Positions 22,208-30,569 of a stretch of DNA of 64,000 nucleotides are shown piece after piece. The notes beneath the pieces were generated by a model. It did no database searches and was not told the origin of the DNA. It saw only the letters and a program-made list of their open reading frames with translations. Where the stretch lies: contig OY723258.1 of the NCBI GenBank assembly GCA_963210315.1, positions 248,001 through 312,000 on the forward strand, given 5' to 3'. The stretch's first letter is position 1. Every line of letters starts with the position of its first letter. The translations under genes were made by a program, and so were the position numbers. The stretch comes from Rhynchopus euleeides. Taxonomy: Eukaryota; Euglenozoa; Diplonemea; Diplonemida; Diplonemidae.

Positions 22208-25102
22208 CTACCCTCGTCCGAGGGGCGCTGTTGTGGAAGACAGCGGTCTGGTTGGCTGCATTTGGTCTAAGGGTGTGACATCGAGTGAGATCGGCGCCGG
22301 ATGGACGACCCCTCTCGTATAGCAGTCCGCGCGTTGCTCTGTCGTCGGGACCCACACCGCATCCAGCGTGAGATTCTTTGCCGTCGCAGTGTTCACGATG
22401 TGTTGTAGCAGGATATTTCCCCGAAAGTTGCTGCAGTGTCCCTTTACGAGGCAGTGCACCAACGGCAGGTTGTCGATGTAGCAGCGCACTGTGCACCCGC
22501 TCGCGATGATGAGTCTGAGTCCCTGTAGGGCCGCGTAAGCCTCCTTCAGGAAGATGTGCGCCCCGCGTTCCTGCTCGGAGAACACTCCCTGCGACACCCT
22601 CTCTGACGTCCCCTCGATCGCGATCGCCGCCCACGCTGTGCTCGACGCGTCGCTCCAGACCGAGGCGCCTCGTGTGTGTGGCACACATGTCAGCCAGCTA
22701 TTCTGTTCGAGGAAGGACATCCGCAGGCGCAGCTCGTGCCGCACCGAGGGTGGTACCACCGCCTTTAAGTCCCACTTTCCCTTATCTTCCAGCGTTGTCC
22801 GGGCAATCCTCCTGATGTAGGACAGCATCGCTGGCGCGAAACAGAGCGGGCTGCGCGTCACGTAACTCTGCCACACCACACTACCGAAAATCTTGAAGGC
22901 GCGCCTCGGCGTTACGTCTCCTGCGATCATCTCGGCCAGCTCCAAACGATCGGCCAGCTTTCTCACCCACGCCGGGTCCATCCTCAATGAGTGGGTCAGC
23001 AGATCAAAGTCAATCCCGAACGCCACGAAACGCTGCGTCGGGGCGCCGCACTGCGTGTCGTCCATGTTCAGCTCCACGTTGCAGGCTTTGCACCGCCCCA
23101 GGAAATCCCGATACCGCTGATCTGCCTCTGCGTGGCTCGACGCTACGATGCAAAAATTGTCGATCCACACCTCGCCGTGCGGCTGCGGGAGAAGCACCCG
23201 CGCGCTCCTGTGCGCAATAGCTGGGGAGTACGACCAACCCATGCACAGTACCTGCAGGCGAGCGTCGACGAAATCGTTCCGCTTGTCACCGATACGCACC
23301 CCGAAGAACTTCTGTATATCCTCCGCCACCGGGAACTGGTAGAACCAGCTGCGCGCATCGGCCAATACAACCCAGTCAGCGTTAGCCAGCCTCTGGGCCA
23401 CTCTCGTGATGGAATTTAGGCACATGTCGGGCGGGGGCTTCATCGCCTTGTTCAGCGTCCTGGCGTCCACTATAAACCTGAGGCCCCCGCTCTTTTTGGC
23501 CACGGTGTAGGCCGGGTGGATCAGCGTTGATTCTTCTTGCACCAAGACCCCGTAGTCCTCCAGCTGCCCGAGGTGCTGGAGCATGTGTCTGGACACCTTT
23601 CGCTTCTCCCTCGCGAACGCCCCTTCACGCCCCGGCAGCAGTGCCTCGCGGAACACCGCCGTGTCCGTTATCATGTCGATGACCCCGTCCAGCTCGCCGT
23701 CCGTGTCGAGTTGTCTCAATGCCTCGATGTCCAGTCGTGTAGTCCCGATGGGGGCGAGCTTCTGATGTTGTCCCGTGTCCCCCTGCTCGTGTGGTCGAAC
23801 AGTCGTGTCCCCCAGAGGCACTCCGATCTCTTCTCCGTATATGTGTTCCACTGCCGGCCCGTAGTCCGCGTCCTCCTGTCCGCTGCTCCAGTTTTCGTAG
23901 CCCCAGTCTCCCTCCACCGTCTTTCGCTGTGGCACCCGTGGTGGTGGAAGACGCCCTCGCTCGTCGTCGTCATCCGGTGTCGCGTCGTACATCGGGGCTG
24001 CGGCTAGAAGCCGCCTCATCTTCTTTTGCATAGGAGGGAAATGGGATGCCACGATGTCTCCGTCGCGACGCCGCCGCTTTGCCCTGCGCTTTTTAGACCT
24101 CACCAAGCCAGTCGGCTCGACACTGCCTCGGTCTCTGTGATCCGAATGTTCTCCGCCGCGTCGATGTAGCGCACCACCCCCTCTATGGTGCTGTGTCGGG
24201 ACAGCAGCCTGATCTCTTCTAGCGGCAGCCCAAGCCTCGCGAGGTGCGTCAGTGCCCCCCGTCTCAACGAGTGTGGTGTCAGCGTCAGCTTCACCCGCTT
24301 CACCGCCGCCGCTATGGATGCATAAGTCACAGTCTGTGGAAATACCTTTTTCTCCCGCGAACGCGCCGTCGTGCGCAGGTGCTCTGTGAGAAGCTCGTAG
24401 TAGCGTCGAGGCATTCGCAACCCTGTCATCCGTCCGACTCTGTATGGATCGGACTTCGACTGCGTCCACCGTACTGCCACCTGTCCGTTCCCCATCGGCT
24501 TGACATCGTCCCTGTCCAAACGCAGGACATCTGAGCTCCGAGCTGCCCCCGCCCACATCAGACTCAGCGCGATCTTCACCACGTCCCTGGGCTCTCGCTG
24601 CATGGCTTCCTTTGCCTCCTCTCGCGTTGCGGGCACAGCGTGTTTCTGGGGTTTCAGTGCCCCTCTCCGCTTTAGCGCTCTCCTGAAGTCCCGCAAAATG
24701 CTGCTGTGTTCGAGGTGGATGCCGGCGAACCTGCGGAGCGCCGCCACCAGGTTGTTGGTGTACTGCAGCGCCGACTGCACTGACAGCCCCTCCGCCTGGA
24801 GGTGTGCCATCCACAGCATCACGCCTTCGTCGTGCGACTCGACACACTCCTTTTCCTGCCACACTTCCAGGAAATCCCCGTACCGCTCCATGGTCCGTGA
24901 CAGTGTTTTCCAGTAGTTTGGGGAGAGTGCGTCTCCCAAGATGCCCCTCAGCGTCGCTCGCACCACGTTGCGCGCCTTCTCGGTCAGTGGGGCTTGTGTT
25001 TTCTTCTTGCGTCCCGTGCTTTTGTTGCTCCTTTCTGTCGGTAGTTGGCGGTGCAGGGTCTGAAGAGGTAGGGTTGGGCGGGCGGGTGTTTGCTTGAGTC
25101 AT
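22208..25102 (-). CDS. Element 1 reverse transcriptase/RNase H (964 aa, overlaps the recombinase)
   Basis: The ATG at 25102 overlaps the gag stop as ATGA, which suggests termination-reinitiation. The first ~330 residues run through the recombinase region in another frame and look unstructured. A basic stretch (KKRRAKRRRRDGD) and SHFPPMQKKMRRL come next, conserved in element 2. RT motifs are VDARTLNKAM, motif A ADARSWFYQFP, motif B CMGWSYSP and motif C VWIDNFCIV, again with WIDN instead of YxDD. RNase H has VWSDASS, EAYAALQGL, YIDNLPLVH and ADCYTRG. It should copy the element RNA; activity is uncertain because of the altered motif C. Confidence 0.85.
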   Translation of the reverse strand: MTQANTRPPNPTSSDPAPPTTDRKEQQKHGTQEENTSPTDREGAQRGASDAEGHLGRRTLPKLLENTVTDHGAVRGFPGSVAGKGVCRVARRRRDAVDGTPPGGGAVSAVGAAVHQQPGGGAPQVRRHPPRTQQHFAGLQESAKAERGTETPETRCARNARGGKGSHAARAQGRGEDRAESDVGGGSSELRCPAFGQGRCQADGERTGGSTVDAVEVRSIQSRTDDRVANASTLLRASHRAPAHDGAFAGEKGISTDCDLCIHSGGGEAGEADADTTLVETGGTDAPREAWAAARRDQAAVPTQHHRGGGALHRRGGEHSDHRDRGSVEPTGLVRSKKRRAKRRRRDGDIVASHFPPMQKKMRRLLAAAPMYDATPDDDDERGRLPPPRVPQRKTVEGDWGYENWSSGQEDADYGPAVEHIYGEEIGVPLGDTTVRPHEQGDTGQHQKLAPIGTTRLDIEALRQLDTDGELDGVIDMITDTAVFREALLPGREGAFAREKRKVSRHMLQHLGQLEDYGVLVQEESTLIHPAYTVAKKSGGLRFIVDARTLNKAMKPPPDMCLNSITRVAQRLANADWVVLADARSWFYQFPVAEDIQKFFGVRIGDKRNDFVDARLQVLCMGWSYSPAIAHRSARVLLPQPHGEVWIDNFCIVASSHAEADQRYRDFLGRCKACNVELNMDDTQCGAPTQRFVAFGIDFDLLTHSLRMDPAWVRKLADRLELAEMIAGDVTPRRAFKIFGSVVWQSYVTRSPLCFAPAMLSYIRRIARTTLEDKGKWDLKAVVPPSVRHELRLRMSFLEQNSWLTCVPHTRGASVWSDASSTAWAAIAIEGTSERVSQGVFSEQERGAHIFLKEAYAALQGLRLIIASGCTVRCYIDNLPLVHCLVKGHCSNFRGNILLQHIVNTATAKNLTLDAVWVPTTEQRADCYTRGVVHPAPISLDVTPLDQMQPTRPLSSTTAPLGRG
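24100..25098 (-). CDS. Element 1 tyrosine recombinase (in frame with gag, no ATG)
   Basis: The frame is open directly downstream of the gag TGA (25101-25099) and is the same frame as gag. No ATG precedes the conserved region; the codon at 24966 is GTG. The catalytic set is visible: Arg in WAGAARSSDVLRL, His-x-x-Arg in HSLRRGALTHLA, then His in LSRHSTIEGV and Tyr in VVRYIDAAE. These are the R...HxxR...H...Y residues of tyrosine recombinases that integrate SDR elements through circular DNA. Expression probably needs stop-codon readthrough (TGA-C context) or a frameshift. The whole ORF is overlapped by the RT frame. Confidence 0.85.
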   Translation of the reverse strand, partial: LKQTPARPTLPLQTLHRQLPTERSNKSTGRKKKTQAPLTEKARNVVRATLRGILGDALSPNYWKTLSRTMERYGDFLEVWQEKECVESHDEGVMLWMAHLQAEGLSVQSALQYTNNLVAALRRFAGIHLEHSSILRDFRRALKRRGALKPQKHAVPATREEAKEAMQREPRDVVKIALSLMWAGAARSSDVLRLDRDDVKPMGNGQVAVRWTQSKSDPYRVGRMTGLRMPRRYYELLTEHLRTTARSREKKVFPQTVTYASIAAAVKRVKLTLTPHSLRRGALTHLARLGLPLEEIRLLSRHSTIEGVVRYIDAAENIRITETEAVSSRLAW

Positions 25103-26145
25103 TGCTTTGATCCCTTTGACCCGGTGTGCCCCTTCCCCCTTCCCTTCCCCTTTCCCGACGGTGTGTGATACGGTTCGTAGCGCCAGTCTCGCTGTTGAGG
25201 AAAAACGGCTGAGCGGGACCTCTCCGCTTGCTCCTCCCGCGACGCTGCATCCACGGCGTCCTTCACAAATTTGTGGTGTAGAACAGCGGAGAAACCCGCG
25301 AACCCCGCATCAAGGCATTTCTGCTCGTACACCCCTCGGGCCGTTTTCCCCCGCACCACCGTCAGCGCCGACAACCTTGCCACTGCGTGGTGCAGGCCCT
25401 TGCGGTGAGCCTGGTTCAGCCCGGTGCTGTTGACGAGGAGGAGGATGTTGTCCAGAGTCTCGAAAGCCCGCTTGAGGTGATCCAGCCAGTCTGCCTTGTT
25501 CTCGCCGATCGCCCCGATCGCCGCCTCGTTAAAAGCTGTAGACAGCTTGTTCCTCACCTCCCTTCTCATATGAGCTGAAGCCATGGTGCCCCACGTTGCG
25601 ACTACGTGGGGACTAAAATCTGCGGGTAGCTCCTCCTCCACGGCCTGCAGGCGGTCACCCATCCCCTTCAAAGCCTTCTCCATGTCGATCACCCTGGCCT
25701 CCAGTCTCGTGTTTTGCTTCTTGATGGTGACGAGCTCCGCGAGGACTTGGTCCAGCTTGTCTGATCCCTCGTGCGCGCTGGCAGACTGCTCCGGTTGGTT
25801 CATGTCCCCCTCCTGCTGCGCGTCGTCTTCCCAGTCATCACTGTCGGAGTGCTCCACAGGGTGTTCCTCCGGCAACGCGTCTGGGCTGGCCAGCCAGGAG
25901 CACGCTGGACATATCCAGTGGGGCTCCCCCGCCGTCTGCATAAAAAGCTCGGCGGTGCCGGCCGTCGTGTGCTTTTTCATGCACGACTTTGTCGTGCGGC
26001 ACCCACAGCGGTAGCATGTGATGGTCGCGCTGTGGGAGACCCCGCACGACGGGAAGATGCAGGCCTCCTGCGGAGCATTCATGCCATCGCCCGGACCTGC
26101 CAAGGACGGCACCACCCTGTCCCAGTCCACGGCGGAGTAGGCCAT
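25099..26145 (-). CDS. Element 1 gag-like protein with N-terminal zinc finger
   Basis: ATG at 26145, 348 residues. An N-terminal Cys/His cluster (CIFPSCGVSH...CYRCGCRTTKSC...WICPAC) resembles a PHD- or RING-like treble-clef finger. An acidic stretch, a predicted coiled coil (about 130-170), a helical domain and a Gly-Lys-rich basic tail (GKGKGRGKGHTGSKG) follow, the tail suited to nucleic-acid binding. It aligns in layout with the element 2 gag. The stop is TGA followed by C. I infer a structural or nucleocapsid role from position. Confidence 0.75.
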   Translation of the reverse strand: MAYSAVDWDRVVPSLAGPGDGMNAPQEACIFPSCGVSHSATITCYRCGCRTTKSCMKKHTTAGTAELFMQTAGEPHWICPACSWLASPDALPEEHPVEHSDSDDWEDDAQQEGDMNQPEQSASAHEGSDKLDQVLAELVTIKKQNTRLEARVIDMEKALKGMGDRLQAVEEELPADFSPHVVATWGTMASAHMRREVRNKLSTAFNEAAIGAIGENKADWLDHLKRAFETLDNILLLVNSTGLNQAHRKGLHHAVARLSALTVVRGKTARGVYEQKCLDAGFAGFSAVLHHKFVKDAVDAASREEQAERSRSAVFPQQRDWRYEPYHTPSGKGKGRGKGHTGSKGSKQ

Positions 26146-26169
26146 TACCGTTCAACTCTCACCCGTCCG

Positions 26170-26520
26170 GCTCCCCCACCTGTATGCCGCTCCTCTCTCG
26201 TTCGCACACAGAGTACAGTCTCCCCGGTAGGAAGGTCCTGTCTCTTCGTCTCCTTTGCGGACAGTCTCCCCGGTAGGAAGGTCGTGCCCTCTTCGTCCCC
26301 TTGATACCTCGCGTTCGTTGATTACTTCGTTCGCACACAGAGTACAGTCTCCCCGGTAGGAAGGTCCTGCCTCTTAGTCTCCTTTGCGGACAGTCTCCCC
26401 GGTAGGAAGGTCGTGCCCTCTTCGTCCCCTTGATACCTCGCGTTCGTTGATTACTTCGTTCGCTCACAGAGTACAGTCTCCCCGGTAGGAAGGTCCTGCC
26501 TCTTTGTCTCCTTGATACCC
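26170..26520. repeat. 129-bp tandem repeat upstream of element 1 gag
   Basis: The unit starting TTCGCACACAGAGTACAGTC begins at about 26201, 26330 and 26459 and includes internal CTCCCCGGTAGGAAGGTC subrepeats. It lies between the A1 terminus and gag, so it is in the 5' untranslated region. Element 2 has unrelated repeats in the same place. Confidence 0.75.
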
Positions 26521-26633
26521 CTTGTTTTTTCTCCTTGATGCCGTTCCTCTTCGGTCAGTCGTAGTGTTCACTTCTACGTGTTGATGATTCTCGATATTTG
26601 CGTTGACGCTTCCACACTCACACTCCTGCAATG

Positions 26634-26972
26634 AAGTACAGCGTGTTTCTGGGGTTTCAGTGCCCCTCTCCGCTTTAGCGCTCTCCTGAAGTCCCGCAAA
26701 ATGCTGCTGTGTTCGAGGTGGATGCCGGCGAACCTGCGGAGCGCCGCCACCAGGTTGTTGGTGTACTGCAGCGCCGACTGCACTGACAGCCCCTCCGCCT
26801 GGAGGTGTGCCATCCACAGCATCACGCCTTCGTCGTGCGACTCGACACACTCCTTTTCCTGCCACACTTCCAGGAAATCCCCGTACCGCTCCATGGTCCG
26901 TGACAGTGTTTTCCAGTAGTTTGGGGAGAGTGCGTCTCCCAAGATGCCCCTCAGCGTCGCTCGCACCACGTT
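26634..26972 (-). pseudogene. Duplicated internal fragment of the element 1 recombinase gene
   Basis: This stretch repeats about 24635-24972 of the recombinase ORF nearly exactly. It is flanked on one side by a truncated core plus start of A (26600-26633) and on the other by the full core-A terminus, joined at GTTGCG shared by both. It is best explained by template switching during reverse transcription. It encodes no full domain. Confidence 0.8.
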
Positions 26973-27090
26973 GCGTTGACGCTTCCACACTCACACTCCT
27001 GCTGATGATGGTGTCGTGAGTGAGGAGCACAAGGGCACGAACAAGCACGCGACACTTTCCGCCCACATCGAAGTGTGCTGAAAAAATTTT

Positions 27091-27131
27091 CCGCCGCCCT
27101 TCGGGCGGCGGATTGGCCGCCTTCGGCGGCG
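27091..27131. repeat. Two adjacent TTCG-loop GC hairpins
   Basis: CCGCCGCCC-TTCG-type hairpin (27091-27111) is followed at once by a second GCCGCC-TTCG-GGCGGC-type hairpin (about 27115-27131), directly at the insertion point of element 1 in X. The role is unknown. Confidence 0.65.
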
Positions 27132-28343
27132 TCGTCGTTTCACTCTGTACGAAGGACGTCGGTAAAGCCGCGCCCTTTGTACAACCGTTTCACTTCGACT
27201 TCTTTTCGGCTGTCTGTTTGTTTGCGTTTCCAGTCCCGTGCCTGTCTGTCGTCCGGACGCCCTGTTTTTATGGTTTTCTCCTGTTGCTCCGTCACGGCGC
27301 CTCATGTTCTGGGGTTGCACGTGTTCTTCTCGCTGTTGCGGCGCTGCCTGAAAGAACCCCCGTCCGCCCCTCTCGGCTCCATCTCCGAGTGCCTACCTCG
27401 TTCTGTCCGCTTTCCCTAGGAGGTACAGAGAGACCCCCTCTCCCCGCCGAGCATCTCAGAAGATGCCGTGTCCCGCATCCAAATGTAGTTGCAGGTGCCC
27501 TCGGTTGCGGTGTTGTAGCGCAGTCCGCGCCGGTCGGAGGCCACACGCCACTCTGGAGTGCCTCCCACCGTCTGAGACCCCGGGCCCCCCATGGGCTGGG
27601 GGGGCCTTCCATCGGCATGGCAATGCCTACCAGGTGTCGGACGCGATTCCGACTGTAAAGTGTCACAGTCTGTGGCTCGTCGATGCCAAGATCCTCGTTA
27701 CGGTCCGATGAAACTGGGTGTTATTCGGAGCCCTACAACTGCAACACGGGAGGCTTGACAACCGGCTCCTGATGCAGGGAACGTATGCTGCAATTTTATC
27801 TGCGTTCATGCAGGCGTTGCCCCGCCTGCAAGGTGACCGTCTTTTGCTGTCCTCAGGTGTACCGTACCCTGAATGGGAACGGGAAGAACGTTCCTCTCGG
27901 GCATGCTACGTTGTCGAAAACTTTGCGATACACGGCCAGCTTCCTCGTGGCCTCATGTTCTTCTGTCCCTTCTGTTGTGATGCGTCTCATGGATGTGCCC
28001 TGCAGGGCTTCCACACAGTGTCGAGGAGTGATCCTCGCACGGAAAAACAATTGGCTTGGTCTTCCCGCTTTCGGGCTCCCGTCTCCGAGAGCCCAGCACA
28101 GTTTTGAGTCGGACCTGGGATAGCGGTTCGAACGGGAATTTCGGGCCGAACCCTGAAATTCTCCAACACCCCATATCGCACCTGAGACGCGGCTTCCTTA
28201 TCTGAGGGGCCGCGTCCAAATACACGGACTTTGCTAAACTGGACCCAACTCCCCACACTCTTTTTTTTGGCCATTTTTCCAAAAAATCCCCCCATTTTTT
28301 ACAAAATTTTACAGAATTTACAGTTCGTTATACATCCTCCATA

Positions 28344-28560
28344 CCCGTTTTCAATGCCTGGCCCGTACGACTCGTCGGTGTCCGGGTCGTCTTCGGTCTG
28401 ACCCACTTCCTGATAAGCCTCCTGTGGCGCCATCAGGCGTCGGAGCTTTGCCGGGAAGTGTGATGATGATGTCTGCGGGTCCCCTCCCCGCTTCGTTCGT
28501 CTCCGCCGACGCCTCCTCACTGGTCGATCTTCGCTGATATCCTCGCCGTGTCTCTCGCGC
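28344..28560 (-). CDS. Element 2 RT ORF, 5' part (separated from the rest by X)
   Basis: The frame ending in ESYGPGIENGY just before X aligns with the element 1 RT N-terminal region (basic stretch RRRRRRTKRGGD, then SSSHFPAKLRRLM). It overlaps the end of the recombinase gene in another frame, as in element 1. The frame reads on upstream through the recombinase region to about 29987, but no ATG overlaps the gag stop as it does in element 1, so the start is unknown. Confidence 0.65.
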
Positions 28561-29505
28561 GCGCATTCTCCGCCGCCGACACGTAGCGAATCACCCCGTC
28601 CACTGTGGCATGTCGTGACAGCAGCCTGACTTCCTCCAGGGGCACTCCCTTCCTCGCCAGATGTGTCAGCGCGCCGCGGCGGAGGGAGTGTGTAGTCAGA
28701 GTCGCCCTGGCTCTCTTGATTGCCTTTGTCGCACAGCGGTACCCTACACTTGGGGGGAACAGGGTTGTCTGCTTGCGTTTTTCTGCCTGCCTGAGACGCC
28801 GCTCCAGGATCCTCCGGAGGCCTGCCTGCAGGGTGATGCCTGTGATGTGCCCGACACGGAACGGGTCCGACTTTGACTGCGTCCAGCGGATGTTGACTAC
28901 GTCGTTGTCCGGGTCCGGCTGAACATCCTTCACGTCGAGGCGGAGTGCATCTGACACGCGCGCAGCCCCCCTCCACATGATGCCCAGCAGCAGCTGTACC
29001 AGTCGGCGCGGTTCGCGTTCGATCGCCCTTCGAATGTCCTGTGGGGTCGCGGGTTGTGCCTGACGCTTCGGCTTCAGCGCTCCCTGCCGCTTGAGCGCGC
29101 GGCGGTAATCGCTGAGGACCTGTACACTGTCGAGCGGGTAGCCCTCGAATCTCCTGAGGGCCCCTGCGATGGTGTTCAGGTACTGCAGGGTCGAGGACGT
29201 CGACAGGCCCCCCAAACGTTGGCTGGTCGCCCATAGCATCGCGCACTCGTCGTGTGGCGGCATTCTCCCCGCTGTGTCTGCCCACTGCCTGCGGAACTGT
29301 GTGTACTGGTCGTATGCTCTGCGTAGTGTCTTCCAGTAGGTCGGGGCGAGGGCGTGTGTCAGGGTCTTTTGGAAAGAGTCGCGGATCTCCTTGCACTTCT
29401 GGGGTGTCAGCCGGGTGCCCTTCTTCAACGGCCGCCCCCGACCGGTCGGGGGGAGGGTCGGCACGGCCTCCTGGTACAGCAGGCCGTAGTGTCCCCCCTT
29501 GTCCG
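28517..29505 (-). CDS. Element 2 tyrosine recombinase (in frame with gag, no ATG)
   Basis: Follows the gag TGA (29509-29507) in the same frame with no ATG before the domain; the codon at 29464 is GTG. Catalytic motifs: Arg in WRGAARVSDALRL, His-x-x-Arg in HSLRRGALTHLA, His in LSRHATVDGV and Tyr in VIRYVSAAE. The N-terminal SAM-like part (ALAPTYWKTLRRAYDQYTQF) matches element 1. It is intact and could act in trans even though the RT is broken. As in element 1, the stop is TGA followed by C. Confidence 0.85.
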
Positions 29506-29506
29506 G

Positions 29507-30541
29507 TCAGTTCCGCTTCCCGAGTCCCTTCGACGCGCGTCCCTTTCCCGCGCTCCGGCCCCTGCCCTTGCTTGGGAGCCGGTATGGCTCCGATCTGTCT
29601 TCGGCCTTCGCCTCCGCTTTTGCCCACACTGCCTCTTGCTTGGCTCTGCCCTCTTCGATGAACCTCCTGTGGAGGGCAACCGTGTAGTCGGAGGGTGATA
29701 GGGCCTTCGCCTTCCCCTGGTAGTGGCGCGCCCCCGCGCGGCCTCGCAGCAGTGCGTAGCTGTTCATCTCGACGATGACTTTGTGGAGTGGTGTCACGAA
29801 GGGGGCAACATCGTTTGTCTGCTTGATTAGGTCGAACATTTCGTACACCCGCTCGAAACGCGACGCCATCTCGTGGTGCCAATCGGGGGCGTCTGGCCCG
29901 CTCTCCAGCTCCGCCTTGCGGAACACCCGCGTCACCTCCGCCTTCACAAGGCGCTGCCCGCTCGCCGTTGTCAGCGCGTCTCCCCAAGTCGAGACGACGT
30001 GCGCCGTGAAACCCGCGGGGAGGTCCTGGTCGGCCTTCTTCTGGCTGAGTTTCAGCTCAGCTATCTCCTTCTTCTGCTCCTCCACCGTCCCCCTCAGGCC
30101 TGTCACTTCGCTCCTGAGCTCCCGGATCTCCTGCAGGATGGTGGCTAGAGCCGCGGCGTTCGTGTCCTCCTTGGGTGGTGGCGCCGGTACCCTCTCGCTG
30201 GAGGACTCCTCGTCGTACTCCTCTCCGTCCCACATCTCGGCGTCTGCTTCGTCCCTCTCCCTCTCGAGGGCCTCCCACGTGCACACGGGGCAAGTCCACC
30301 CGACTTCCCCCCACATCTCCAGCCACTCGTTCGCCGCCGCCGTCGGGATGCGCTTCCTCAGGCATGACGGCACCGTCGTACGCCCGCACGTGTGGCACGA
30401 ATGGGCTGTGGCGCCGCCGCCGTGGATGGTGTCGCAGGTGGGGAAGACGCAGCCCGCCCGGGGTGCGACGGCTGCGGTCTTGGCCAACGGGGGAATCGGG
30501 ATACGGTCCCAGTCAGCCGTGGCGGCGTCGAAACCTGCCAT
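29507..30541 (-). CDS. Element 2 gag-like protein with N-terminal zinc finger
   Basis: ATG at 30541, 344 residues. The N-terminal finger is CVFPTCDTIH...CHTCGRTTVPSC...WTCPVC, the same spacing class as in element 1. A Glu-rich linker, a coiled coil (ALATILQEIRELRSEV...LKLSQKKADQ), a helical domain and a basic Gly/Lys/Arg tail (KGRGRSAGKGRASKGLGKR) follow. It shares the DWDR motif near the N-terminus with element 1 (VDWDRVVPSL and ADWDRIPIPPL). Probably an RNA-binding structural protein. Confidence 0.75.
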   Translation of the reverse strand: MAGFDAATADWDRIPIPPLAKTAAVAPRAGCVFPTCDTIHGGGATAHSCHTCGRTTVPSCLRKRIPTAAANEWLEMWGEVGWTCPVCTWEALERERDEADAEMWDGEEYDEESSSERVPAPPPKEDTNAAALATILQEIRELRSEVTGLRGTVEEQKKEIAELKLSQKKADQDLPAGFTAHVVSTWGDALTTASGQRLVKAEVTRVFRKAELESGPDAPDWHHEMASRFERVYEMFDLIKQTNDVAPFVTPLHKVIVEMNSYALLRGRAGARHYQGKAKALSPSDYTVALHRRFIEEGRAKQEAVWAKAEAKAEDRSEPYRLPSKGRGRSAGKGRASKGLGKRN

Positions 30542-30569
30542 CTCCTGATGCCTGCCCCCTCTGTCTGTG

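Larger units (their letters stand above)
21986..27085 (-). mobile_element. SDR tyrosine-recombinase retrotransposon 'element 1', nested in X
   Basis: Left end: B (about 21986-22031), core GCGTTGACGC (22032-22041), A (22042-22144), B (22145-22190), core (22191-22200). Right end: core (26973-26982) and A (26983-27085), bordered by poly-A. Coding on the minus strand runs gag (26145-25099), recombinase (25098-24100), RT/RNase H (25102-22208). All three frames are open, so of the copies here this is the most complete. Its 5' region carries an extra copy of part of its own recombinase gene (26634-26972). The gag, YR, RT order is the one I recall for VIPER-type elements. Confidence 0.85.
21242..28340. 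mobile_element. Insert X: TIR element with ATA target duplication, carrying nested element 1
   Basis: Ends are inverted with 11 of 13 matches (GGAGGGTGTATGA at 21242 and, on the minus strand from 28340, GGAGGATGTATAA). The triplet ATA occurs on both sides (21239-21241 and 28341-28343). Conceptual removal of X and one ATA puts the two parts of the element 2 RT ORF in the same frame, with residue alignment to element 1 across the joint. X itself is about 2.0 kb (21242-21985 plus 27086-28340). I see no transposase in it. The three-base duplication would suit a PIF/Harbinger-type or other unclassified DNA element. Confidence 0.7.

Noticed and set aside
27020..27658. 212-codon plus-strand frame across the element 1/X border
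   Set aside because: It starts in an SDR terminus and crosses an insertion junction, so it cannot be an ancestral gene.
28299..29987. 562-codon minus-strand frame as a separate gene
   Set aside because: Only its end (below about 28560) aligns to an RT N-terminus; the rest is the out-of-frame overlap with the recombinase and gag.
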